From Deltaproteobacteria bacterium (GTDB lineage: Bacteria; UBA10199; SPLOWO2-01-44-7): a DNA stretch of 45,775 bases. The DNA lies in NCBI GenBank assembly GCA_023265595.1, contig JAHFSU010000015.1:1-45775 (forward strand). The letters run 5' to 3'. The position numbers and the translations under genes were made by a program. Shown here piece by piece: positions 1 to 7,834 of the stretch; positions within the stretch are counted from its first letter, which is position 1; the number at the start of each line of letters is the position of its first letter. The notes beneath the pieces were generated by a model that had not been told where the DNA came from, ran no database searches, and saw only the letters and a program-made list of their open reading frames with translations.

Positions 1-1
1 C

Positions 2-850
2 CATCCGGCGAATGCATTGGCATTGTCATTAGAAGAGGACTCGACCCTGTTTGAAGATGCAAAATTTAAACAATTGGCCGAAGTGACCTTACGCGGTTGT
101 CCAAAACAGGCCCTGCTCAGGGTTGCTTCCCGATTTGCCGAGTGGGGTTTTGATCTTACGGAAGATCAGAGGGTTGCAAGGGCAATACAAAAGGCGATGC
201 TGCTGATTGATGATCCTCAATTTGCCACAGAAGAAGACATTGAACAATTAACGGATGCGGCAAAAATGGCTCAAAGAAAAGGGGAGGCGATATCAGATAT
301 GTGGACAGCTTTGGAAGCCATTCGAAAAGAGGGGGCTACACAACAGGTGCGCGACAAAGCAGATTTGGCATTGGGTGTCTGCTCAGAATATTACGAACTC
401 GGGCTTAAGGGGCTGGAGTCGGCCCCTTTTGATCTGGGCTCACTTTGGAGAGAACTCGAACAGGCATTGCGGGTAAGGGATCATGAAAAACTAGCGGAAA
501 GAATTTTTTTAATTGTGAGCGAGGCAAAAAAAAGAGGAGAGAAAGATGAGTTGACGAAACTGATCTCGCACCCTTCTCCTTTAGTCCGATCCTATACTTT
601 CAACGTATTTATCATAAGGTTTGGGATGGAAGAAGACGTGAAAAAAATTTGGCGAATGGAAAAACCAAATATTTTGAGAGATTTAAATAATCAAGACGAG
701 GATACCCAAGCAGATGCCATTGCAGAATTAGGGGACTTCGCTCAATGGGGTGTTTCAGAAGCACGGCAGATGTTGTTTGACCTCTCCCACCATCCCACTG
801 ATGCCACAATAAGAGATATCGCAAAATTTTCATTGTCCCGGCTGGATTGA
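2..850 (+). CDS. HEAT-like helical repeat protein, 5' partial
   Basis: The frame is open from the first codon of the window (position 2) with no stop, so the gene probably begins upstream; a TTG at 17 is the only early alternative start and has no ribosome site. The visible 280 or so residues are almost entirely predicted alpha-helix, charged and Leu/Ala-rich, with segments such as HPSPLVRSYTF and HPTDATIRDIAKFSL that look like HEAT/ARM-type repeats. Such repeats usually form protein-binding scaffolds. No catalytic motif, signal peptide or membrane segment is visible in this part. The next gene converges on it from 900. Function unknown; the repeat assignment is by pattern only. Confidence 0.6.
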   Translation, partial: HPANALALSLEEDSTLFEDAKFKQLAEVTLRGCPKQALLRVASRFAEWGFDLTEDQRVARAIQKAMLLIDDPQFATEEDIEQLTDAAKMAQRKGEAISDMWTALEAIRKEGATQQVRDKADLALGVCSEYYELGLKGLESAPFDLGSLWRELEQALRVRDHEKLAERIFLIVSEAKKRGEKDELTKLISHPSPLVRSYTFNVFIIRFGMEEDVKKIWRMEKPNILRDLNNQDEDTQADAIAELGDFAQWGVSEARQMLFDLSHHPTDATIRDIAKFSLSRLD

Positions 851-899
851 ATCCAGATGCAGGAGGTACTGGAGGTACGCATACTTCCCGCCAATGGGC

Positions 900-1475
900 C
901 TACGGCATCACCCCCGACATAACCTGAATGTTGGAGTGGCTGTCGTTCCCTGAAACCTGCAGCATCACCTGTCGTTTTCCTTTCATGTAAGAGACCGAAA
1001 ATCGCCCCTCCCGATTCGAGGTTTGTAAAGTCTGCCAACCATTGGCCCCCATTTTACTTTGATAAAATTGAAACACCTCGCTCGCCGGTTTTTCGGACTT
1101 CCAGCTGAAGGATTGCATCCCCATCACGGAGACGTTCCCCTTAAATTCGGCCGGGGAAAAAACGGGAATATCGGCTGGAAAATCGGGGGGCATTTTTTCG
1201 CTCGCCCGGAAGGCAACCGCCCCTCCGTTCCTCTTTTCCTGAATCGTCACTCCCTCCTCACCTATCTTTACGTCGACATTGCCCCCGCTCTCTTTGTTGA
1301 TCACCTGTTCGATCAGCTTTCCGGCCGCCTCCTTGGCCAATCTCTCTCCACCGCGACTGGTGAGGAAATAGCGGATACCAAAACTGACCACCGCAGTCCC
1401 AATGATAAAAAATCCGAAAAGGACCAACAGCACGATCACCCACTTCGGAAACTTCTTCTTTTTCACTTCTTCCAT
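900..1475 (-). CDS. Single-pass membrane protein, unknown function
   Basis: 191 residues. After a short Lys-rich cytosolic start (MEEVKKKKFPK) there is one strong membrane helix at about residues 12-36, followed by a soluble extracytoplasmic domain. The latter contains a KLIEQVINKESGGNVDVKIG segment and a C-terminal half with many Ser, Gln and Met residues (FQFYQSKMGANGWQT resembles small periplasmic domains that act on substrate variants of lipoproteins). A ribosome site (AAAGGAGA) lies 7-8 bases before the ATG, which fixes the start. It is the last gene of a minus-strand cluster after dsbD and is separated from dsbD by a repeat element that forms the end of dsbD. I do not recognise the family. 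Confidence 0.7.
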   Translation of the reverse strand: MEEVKKKKFPKWVIVLLVLFGFFIIGTAVVSFGIRYFLTSRGGERLAKEAAGKLIEQVINKESGGNVDVKIGEEGVTIQEKRNGGAVAFRASEKMPPDFPADIPVFSPAEFKGNVSVMGMQSFSWKSEKPASEVFQFYQSKMGANGWQTLQTSNREGRFSVSYMKGKRQVMLQVSGNDSHSNIQVMSGVMP

Positions 1476-1495
1476 AAAATCTCCTTTTATTTATT

Positions 1496-1571
1496 TGTCA
1501 TCGCAAGCCTCTTCAGGGGCGTGGCGATCCCGTTGACTATCGGGATTGCTTCGCTGCCGCTCGCAATGACA
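1496..1571. repeat. GTCATTGCGAG-type inverted repeat (family C, copy 1)
   Basis: The ends are inverted (TGTCATCGC at the left, GCAATGACA at the right) and an inner stem ATCCCG/CGGGAT surrounds a short loop. The same design recurs at 10393-10528 and 12939-13038. The right half of this copy lies inside dsbD and supplies its last nine codons and its TAG stop; the left half is the spacer to the next gene. Short repeats beginning GTCATTGCGAG occur interspersed in many bacterial genomes; their mode of spread is mostly unknown. Confidence 0.8.
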
Positions 1572-3144
1572 GCATCAATTTTTCCGGATTGTAAGAGATA
1601 ACTTTTAAATCTTCCATCATCTCACCATTTGGTTTCACAAATAAAATAGTCGGCCAACCGACCACCCTGTATTTTTTGAGCAACCGTTCCACTTCGGCGT
1701 TGCCGCTAAAGGTCGCGTCGATCCTCACGGGGATCATCTGTTGCAACAGCGCCACGACTTCCGGTTTTCTAAAAAAGCCAATTTCCAATTCTTTGCACGG
1801 CGCGCACCATTCGGCATAAAAATCGATCAGCATCACCCGATTTTCCCGCGCCGCCATCTCCAGACCGCGCGGTTCGGAATCGATCCAAACAACCGAACCG
1901 GGCTGATGCCAAAAATAGCTAAGCCCTTTTTCGAGCGGGATCACGGTGTTGAGATAAAAAAGAGCAATGCCGAAAAGGACAAGCCCCATCGCCCGTTTGG
2001 CCCAGACACTGAGCGGAAAGCGGCGAAAACGCCCTTGCAATGTTCCGTAACCGGTCCCGAGCAAAACAAAGAGCAGCCCCATCCCCAACGCGTAGACGAG
2101 AAGGAGAATAAAACCTTGCATGAAATTTTGATTTCCGGCCACGAACAAAAGAAGTGAGCCGACCACCGGGCCCGCGCACGGCGCCGCAAGGAGACCGGCC
2201 GCCGCCCCCGAGACAAACGCACCGATCCGCCCATGCCCCTTGATATGATTCAGACGATGCCGCAATGTTTGCGGAAGATGGATTTCGTAAAACCCGAACA
2301 TCGAAAGGCTTAAAATGAAAAAGAAAATCGCGAGCGCCACGACGACCCATTTTTCCTGAAAGACAAACCCGAGGCTTTTTCCCAAAGCGACCGCCAAAAC
2401 GCCCAAGGCGGCATAGGTAATGGCAAGACCCAAAACGAGATAGATCGACAACAAAAGATTTTTCCGAACCGGATGCTGCGCCCGCACACCGATGATCATC
2501 AATGTGATCGGAATGAGAGGGAGCACGCACGGAGTGAGCGACGTCAAAACACCCCCCAAAAAGACAACCATCAAAACCACCCACCACCCCTGCTCCAAAA
2601 TTCGCGAAAAATCCTGCGTCTGCAACAGCTCCCGCCACGAATTCCTACCTGGTAGGGAAAGGCCTTCCCCTACCAGGTAGGGAGGTTGGCTCGCCACTTG
2701 GAATCGGAAGACGATCAGATGTTTTTCTTCGGGATAACAAAGGGTTGTGGAACAACCTTGAAGTTTCACAAGAGCCTCCAGCAACCGCTCTCCCCCTAGC
2801 GCCCCAGCCGGAAGTTCAAAAGTCACCTGAAGGGTTATCTCCCCTCGAAAAATCTCTTTTCTCTTTTTGAAAAAGGGGTCTTCGTACCATTCCGATGGGG
2901 GGTACTCGATCTTTTTGACCTTAACCCCCTCCAGATTCAAAAATTCCAACTCTGTTTTATCCTTATAGATAAAATAGCCTTGTGGAATCTGAACGGAAAC
3001 CGAAACGGTCTTTGTCTCTCCGGGGAAAATGGTAATGGGACTATCGGGGGATAAAACCTGAAACGGACTTTTTTCCTGTGCCGATACGCCGGCGCCAAAT
3101 AAAAACACCAAACAGAGAAAAAATCCAAAAAATCTCAAGGACAT
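1537..3144 (-). CDS. dsbD: Thiol:disulfide interchange protein DsbD
   Basis: 535 residues with the complete three-part DsbD plan. DsbD passes electrons from cytoplasmic thioredoxin across the inner membrane to periplasmic disulfide reductases and cytochrome c maturation. Signal peptide 1-22 (cleavage after VSA); N-terminal domain with the cysteine pair GCSTTLC (C131, C136); CcdA-like membrane domain about 185-405 with cysteines in SLTPCVLPLIP (C206) and LAAPCAGPVVG (C323); C-terminal thioredoxin domain with WCAPC (C447, C450). Two repeats lie within it: residues about 154-168 come from a 38 bp palindrome between the N domain and the membrane domain, and the last nine residues (LRAAAKQSR) and stop come from the repeat at 1496-1571. 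The first 104 bp overlap the upstream protease gene in another frame. No strong ribosome site is seen, so translation may be coupled. Confidence 0.95.
   Translation of the reverse strand: MSLRFFGFFLCLVFLFGAGVSAQEKSPFQVLSPDSPITIFPGETKTVSVSVQIPQGYFIYKDKTELEFLNLEGVKVKKIEYPPSEWYEDPFFKKRKEIFRGEITLQVTFELPAGALGGERLLEALVKLQGCSTTLCYPEEKHLIVFRFQVASQPPYLVGEGLSLPGRNSWRELLQTQDFSRILEQGWWVVLMVVFLGGVLTSLTPCVLPLIPITLMIIGVRAQHPVRKNLLLSIYLVLGLAITYAALGVLAVALGKSLGFVFQEKWVVVALAIFFFILSLSMFGFYEIHLPQTLRHRLNHIKGHGRIGAFVSGAAAGLLAAPCAGPVVGSLLLFVAGNQNFMQGFILLLVYALGMGLLFVLLGTGYGTLQGRFRRFPLSVWAKRAMGLVLFGIALFYLNTVIPLEKGLSYFWHQPGSVVWIDSEPRGLEMAARENRVMLIDFYAEWCAPCKELEIGFFRKPEVVALLQQMIPVRIDATFSGNAEVERLLKKYRVVGWPTILFVKPNGEMMEDLKVISYNPEKLMLSLRAAAKQSR
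2644..2681. repeat. CCTACCTGGTAGGG palindrome (family A, copy 1) inside dsbD
   Basis: A near-perfect 38 bp palindrome with arms CCTACCTGGTAGGG and CCCTACCAGGTAGG and an AAGGCCTT centre; one mismatch. The same element occurs at 9583-9619 in aroE. In dsbD it is read without a stop as YLVGEGLSLPGR, in the linker between the periplasmic N domain and the first membrane helix. Confidence 0.85.
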
Positions 3145-4453
3145 GATCGTTGAATGTACGGAAAGAGCTGTCGGAAGTCAACTGGCACCATCCCTTTCCG
3201 GAACTCCCTTCTGATGTATCGATACTGCCGGCGCCGGCGCCATCGTTTTCACTTTCGGACGAAGTGGGGGAGAGAGAAAAAGCCGGCATCGTAATCACCT
3301 GCCCCCCCCTTTCACAGCGGATTGTTGTGGCTCCGCCCGAAGCCGGAATATGGCCACTCCCAAAACCTTGCGGCGAGAGATCATCCATCGGTTCAAAACC
3401 GGAGCTTTCTTTATATTTATCGGAGGCCAGCTCTTCATAGATCACTTCATAATCAAAACCGGGCAACAACCCCGATAAAATATAGTCCCCATGAAGGGTC
3501 CTGTTGGGTGAATAGGGATACAAAACACCGCTCACCATCGAACGGGCATCGCGCTGGGGGTCGCTCACCTGTCGCGCAATAACATTGACGCCGGGCATCG
3601 GGTTTCCATCGGCGGCGTTTTTGATCTCGCCTTGAACAAAACAAAACGAATCTTTAAAAGTCTGGTTCGGGTAGAGCCATGAAATAGTGACTTTATCGTC
3701 GCGATGGAGCCCGATCTGTTCGGTCGATTTGAGTTCGGGAAACATCGTCGGAATATTAACCCCAGTTGAACACTCCGATGTGAGGGAACAAGACAACGCC
3801 GACTCCAAATTGACCTGCGTATGATCGAGATTTAACAAGTGGCCCAGCTCATGCAAAATAACCGCTTTAAACTGTTCCTGAGTAATTTCGGGATCTGCCG
3901 CCGTATTCACCCCATTCACCAAAAGACCGTTCAAGAGAATAATGCCGCCGTAAATATCTTTGGAATTTCCTTTCGGAAACGGAGTCCCCATTCCGGCGAT
4001 CGATTTTTTCGCATTAGGATCCCCCGTATAATCGGCAATAATCGAGCCGTCGACATCAAAAATGATCGTTGCCGGCATCGGATTGGACAAATCGGGAAAG
4101 GTATAGGCTTCATGATTCTCTTTGGTGATGTCTTCCCCCACTTTGCCGTCGCCATCTTTTTGAAATTCAATTGCAACGGTCGATACCGCAGACCCATTGG
4201 GAAGATTTAACGAGACATTTTGCCACTTGCTAAAAAGATCAGTCATCCAGCTCAACGCGGTCGCTCGGTCGACACGCACGTTGAGAGGCCCATTATCGGC
4301 GCGCCATTTGACGACCCATTTCTGCTTCACATCATCAAAGGGCCAACGGGCCGGCTCTCCCGAACGTGTCACCCTATCGACCATAAAAGGCCCGCCGGCC
4401 AATAATGGAAAACAAACAAGGGAGAAAAATGTGAAAAACAAAATGCGTTTCAT
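3041..4453 (-). CDS. Secreted matrixin-like zinc metalloprotease
   Basis: 470 residues. Signal peptide 1-20 (MKRILFFTFFSLVCFPLLAG). The zinc site HELGHLLNLDH (H201, E202, H205, H211) is the extended metzincin motif HExGHxxxxxH, and NIPTMFP downstream (about residue 235) fits the Met-turn. Residues about 270-400 look like a carboxypeptidase-regulatory-type beta domain (QGEIKNAADGNPMPGVNVIA). The C-terminus has a Ser/Glu/Gly-rich linker, a lone cysteine (GWCQL, C423), a short hydrophobic stretch 441-453 and an Arg cluster (WRRR), which resembles MYXO-CTERM-like cell-surface sorting tails, although the spacing between Cys and helix is longer than usual. The start overlaps the stop of the upstream secreted-protein gene (ATGA), so the two are probably co-translated. 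The 3' end overlaps the dsbD start by 104 bp. Confidence 0.85.
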   Translation of the reverse strand: MKRILFFTFFSLVCFPLLAGGPFMVDRVTRSGEPARWPFDDVKQKWVVKWRADNGPLNVRVDRATALSWMTDLFSKWQNVSLNLPNGSAVSTVAIEFQKDGDGKVGEDITKENHEAYTFPDLSNPMPATIIFDVDGSIIADYTGDPNAKKSIAGMGTPFPKGNSKDIYGGIILLNGLLVNGVNTAADPEITQEQFKAVILHELGHLLNLDHTQVNLESALSCSLTSECSTGVNIPTMFPELKSTEQIGLHRDDKVTISWLYPNQTFKDSFCFVQGEIKNAADGNPMPGVNVIARQVSDPQRDARSMVSGVLYPYSPNRTLHGDYILSGLLPGFDYEVIYEELASDKYKESSGFEPMDDLSPQGFGSGHIPASGGATTIRCERGGQVITMPAFSLSPTSSESENDGAGAGSIDTSEGSSGKGWCQLTSDSSFRTFNDHVLEIFWIFSLFGVFIWRRRIGTGKKSVSGFIPR

Positions 4454-5058
4454 CGGTTGACCACAATGTTTTTGATTAAAGAGGTGAAATCGTCATAAGA
4501 GATAGGCCCGGAAGCGCCCTCCACCATATTTCGCTGGCTTTTGCTTAAACTTTTTGTCGGCAATCCTTTGAACAGACCTTTGTTCCCATACGGATTGACT
4601 ACTTTTACATTTCCCTCTGCATCGCGAAGAATTTTGAAATTTCCCTGCCCGCCGCCGACGATCCACCGAAAGCCTTCGTATTTGGTTGAAGGGGGGCCAA
4701 AAAAGAAAATACCTTCCTGTCTGACTTCAAATCGGTTCGACTCTATCGGAGGCAAATGATATTGCATCGCTTCGCTGCGCGAGTGGACATCCCATTGACT
4801 CACCTCAAAACTCGAACCGCAACTTCCTTTGAGACATTCTCTGGTCAGAAAAGTATAGATGACAATCGGCACCTCCTGCTTCGTGACAGGATGGACCAGC
4901 ATACTCCCCCGTTTTGCGGTGCAAGCGGCATCGGCAATGATATCGGAGTTTTCAACCATATCTTCCAGTTGAGCTGGAAGGATAACTGTGGCAAAATTGG
5001 GGGATCCGATAAGGAGAGTGAAGACTAAAACGAATATTTTTAATGTTGCCTGTTTCAT
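4450..5058 (-). CDS. Secreted protein of unknown function, first gene of protease operon
   Basis: 202 residues with a signal peptide (MKQATLKIFVLVFTLLIGSP, cleavage near residue 23). The mature part has cysteines C46, C75 and C80, the last two in RECLKGSCGS, so a disulfide is possible. The stop overlaps the ATG of the metalloprotease by 4 bp, which predicts translational coupling and a shared job, for example a partner, inhibitor or folding aid of the protease; this is inference from position. No known domain is recognised. It heads the minus-strand cluster that continues into dsbD, divergent from the S41 protease gene. Confidence 0.75.
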   Translation of the reverse strand: MKQATLKIFVLVFTLLIGSPNFATVILPAQLEDMVENSDIIADAACTAKRGSMLVHPVTKQEVPIVIYTFLTRECLKGSCGSSFEVSQWDVHSRSEAMQYHLPPIESNRFEVRQEGIFFFGPPSTKYEGFRWIVGGGQGNFKILRDAEGNVKVVNPYGNKGLFKGLPTKSLSKSQRNMVEGASGPISYDDFTSLIKNIVVNR

Positions 5059-5125
5059 AGTGTAATCATATACAAAACCGCTTTTTTAGTCTCTAATTAG
5101 TTATCGGCAACCCAGGGGGCCAAAG

Positions 5126-7834
5126 TTGCTTAAAATCAGTAAATATATGATTTTTAAAATAATTTTTTGTATGCATATGGTAGCTGCTACCATATGCTCC
5201 TCTACACTTTTTGCCAAAGCCCCCGACCCCAACTACCCATTGGGAAGCGCCCTTTTGGCCTCCAAAACCATTTACTATATCCAAAGATACTATGTTGATC
5301 CGGCCCGTATCGATACCGATGCCATGTTCGAAGCGGCGCTGAATCAGGTCCAAAAAAATGTTCCGGAGGTGTTGGCCAAATGCGAAAAACCGAAATTGTG
5401 TTCAGTCACCGTCAATCAAGCGACCAAGCGTTTCAAATTTCCATCCAAAGAATTGGCCGGTTTGTCGAATACCTTGAAAGAGGTTTTTCAATTCATGGAG
5501 ATGCATGTCGACAAAGATACCGACAAGGAAGAGATCGAAGGCTCCGCGATTGAAGGGATGCTCAATGAGCTCGACCCCCACTCCAATTTTTTGAGCGCCG
5601 ATGTTTACCGCGAATTTCGTGTCGGCACGGAGGGAGAATTCGGCGGATTAGGGATTGTGATCGGACTTAAAGACGGAAAATTAACCGTCACCGCGCCGCT
5701 CGAAGGAACTCCCGCTTGGCGAGCCGGTGTCAAAGCGGGAGACATCATCATACAGATTAACGAGGAATCGACCATCAACATGACCCTGACCGAAGCGGTG
5801 GAACGTCTGCGCGGCCCGGTCGGAACCAAAATCACGATCAAAGTAGAACGGGGAGGGAGAGGTACCCCGTTGGCATTGACGCTGAAACGGGCCTTGATCA
5901 ACATCGAAGCGGTACAGGCAAAATTGGTGAAGACCCCAAAAGGGGCGCCGGTCGGTTTCATCCGTGTCAAAAGTTTTCAGGCGAACACCGAGACCGATTT
6001 TTTGAAGGCGTTGGCCGATTTGACGGCGACCCCGAATCTGAAAGGGATTGTTCTCGATTTGAGAAACAACCCGGGAGGACTTTTGGATCAGGCGGTCTCT
6101 TTGTCCGACGCCTTTCTCAAAGAGGGGGTCATTGTATCGACCGTCGGACCTCAGGGAAAATTGATCGATCGCCAACGGGCGCGGTATGAAGGAAAAGAAC
6201 CGGATGTTCCCCTGATTGTTTTAGTGAATGAAGGTTCCGCTTCCGCATCGGAAATTGTGGCCGGCGCCCTCAAAAACAACAACCGGGCGCTGATTGTCGG
6301 CGCCAAAACATTCGGCAAAGGTTCGGTTCAAAGTGTTTACGATCTTCCGATGGACGCCGCCGTCAAACTGACCGTAGCCCAATATCTGACACCGGGCAAT
6401 CAATCGATCCAATCGATTGGCATCACCCCCGACATTGAACTCGATCCGATCATCATCGATAAAGATCATCTCGATACCGTTGAGAATATTCTCTTTGGCG
6501 AAAAAGATCTCGAAAAACATTTCGACAAACAGAGCGAGGAGATTGAAAAACCGGAGTATGTTCTCCGCTTTCTGGCCCCGACTCCCAAAGAAGAGGAAGA
6601 ACCGCAATACCATCCGGAATTGCGGCTTGAAGAAGATACCGTGGGCCAAGTGGCGCTCGATCTGATCGATTCGGTCAAGAGCGCCAACCGGATTGAAATG
6701 CTCAAAGAAGTGGAACCGCCCCTCAAGACAAAGCAACAGGGAGAGGATAAAAAAGTGACGGCCGTCTTCCAAAAATTGGGAACCGACTGGAATATGGCGG
6801 AAACGGCGAAAGGGACTGCGCCACAAGCCGAAATTTCTTTCGATCTTCTGAAAGATGGAAAAATTATCAAGCGGGCGTTGGCCGGCGATTCGGTCACGCT
6901 CAAAATCCGGATCAAAAACGTCGGAAAAGCCCCCTTCACCCGTCTGGTGGCCCAGTCGGAAACAGAAGACGGCCTTTTCAAAAATATCGAATTTGCCTTC
7001 GGCAAAATTTTACCGGAATCTTCCGCAAGCTGGGAGATGAAATTGAAAATTCCGACTGCCGCCCTCACCGAAGATGTCCCGATCAAGCTGAAATTTAACG
7101 AGGCCCACAATAATATCCCGGCCGATGCGGAAATCATCATCCCCATTCAAGGTTTGAAACGCCCCCGTTTCGCCCATCTCTACCAACTGGAGGAAAATTG
7201 GGCCGCCCAACTCAAAATGGGAAAAAGCGTTACATTGACAGTCAAGGTGACGAATCAGGGGGAAGGCCGTTCCAAGGCCCCCGTTGTTGCGATCAAAAAT
7301 CTAAACGGAAAAGAAGTCTTCATCGAAAAAGGCCGCACCGTTTTGGAGGCGCTCGATCCCGGAAAAACGGCAACCGCCGTTTTGAATTTTCACATCGACC
7401 CGAAATGGGAAGAACCGATTCGATTGGGGCTCCATATCGCCGATAGCGATCTGCTCGTAAATACCGAACAGGATATCACGCTTAAACCGAAGGAGGAAAC
7501 CGTCACTCCACAACAGGCGGTCCTCTACAGCCCGCCAGCCATCCTGATCACCAGCAAAATTACAGAGCCAATAAAATCCCCCTTCCTCTTGGAGGGACAG
7601 GTTAAAGACGACAAAATCATCAAAGATTTTTACATTTTTCTTGACGAGAAAAAGGTTTTTTACGAATCGAATGCAAAACAGAATGAGTCCCTTTCTTTTT
7701 CCGTCCCGTTAGAAATGAAAAAGGGAAACAACATCGTCGGCATTACGGCGCGGGATAATGGAAACCTGATGACGCGACAATTTTTTGTTGTGCAACAAGC
7801 GGCGGCCAAAACCGATGCAAAGGCATCGCCGTGA
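5126..7834 (+). CDS. S41 carboxy-terminal processing protease with C-terminal beta-sandwich extension
   Basis: 902 residues. Periplasmic tail-specific (Tsp/CtpA) protease: signal peptide 1-30, helical region with ELDPHSNFL (148-155), PDZ domain about 165-245 (GGLGIVIG), S41 catalytic domain about 255-435. The Ser/Lys pair is S373 in GSASASEI and K398 in KTFGKGSVQ, 25 residues apart as in E. coli Tsp. About 340 further residues (565-902) contain at least two CARDB/Ig-like beta-sandwich modules (for example VTLKIRIKNVGKAPF and VTLTVKVTNQGEG) and a last beta domain; this resembles a deltaproteobacterial subfamily that I recall as MXAN_5808-like. Start: TTG 5126 has AGGGGG six bases upstream; ATG 5147 is the alternative. 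It begins a plus-strand operon and overlaps ribF by 4 bp (GTGA). Confidence 0.93.
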   Translation: MLKISKYMIFKIIFCMHMVAATICSSTLFAKAPDPNYPLGSALLASKTIYYIQRYYVDPARIDTDAMFEAALNQVQKNVPEVLAKCEKPKLCSVTVNQATKRFKFPSKELAGLSNTLKEVFQFMEMHVDKDTDKEEIEGSAIEGMLNELDPHSNFLSADVYREFRVGTEGEFGGLGIVIGLKDGKLTVTAPLEGTPAWRAGVKAGDIIIQINEESTINMTLTEAVERLRGPVGTKITIKVERGGRGTPLALTLKRALINIEAVQAKLVKTPKGAPVGFIRVKSFQANTETDFLKALADLTATPNLKGIVLDLRNNPGGLLDQAVSLSDAFLKEGVIVSTVGPQGKLIDRQRARYEGKEPDVPLIVLVNEGSASASEIVAGALKNNNRALIVGAKTFGKGSVQSVYDLPMDAAVKLTVAQYLTPGNQSIQSIGITPDIELDPIIIDKDHLDTVENILFGEKDLEKHFDKQSEEIEKPEYVLRFLAPTPKEEEEPQYHPELRLEEDTVGQVALDLIDSVKSANRIEMLKEVEPPLKTKQQGEDKKVTAVFQKLGTDWNMAETAKGTAPQAEISFDLLKDGKIIKRALAGDSVTLKIRIKNVGKAPFTRLVAQSETEDGLFKNIEFAFGKILPESSASWEMKLKIPTAALTEDVPIKLKFNEAHNNIPADAEIIIPIQGLKRPRFAHLYQLEENWAAQLKMGKSVTLTVKVTNQGEGRSKAPVVAIKNLNGKEVFIEKGRTVLEALDPGKTATAVLNFHIDPKWEEPIRLGLHIADSDLLVNTEQDITLKPKEETVTPQQAVLYSPPAILITSKITEPIKSPFLLEGQVKDDKIIKDFYIFLDEKKVFYESNAKQNESLSFSVPLEMKKGNNIVGITARDNGNLMTRQFFVVQQAAAKTDAKASP
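5173..5197. repeat. GCATATGGTAGC palindrome (family F, copy 1)
   Basis: A perfect palindrome with 12 bp arms around one central base, nearly identical to the 29 bp palindrome at 38892-38920 beside guaA. Here it lies in the coding sequence for the signal peptide of the S41 protease and is read as MVAATIC. A partial relative lies at 27936-27956. Confidence 0.85.

Noticed and set aside
1919-2638. Overlapping open frame of 239 codons inside dsbD on the same strand
   Set aside because: Shifted reading of the DsbD membrane domain; Ala/Arg/Gly-rich product with no membrane logic, while DsbD is intact.
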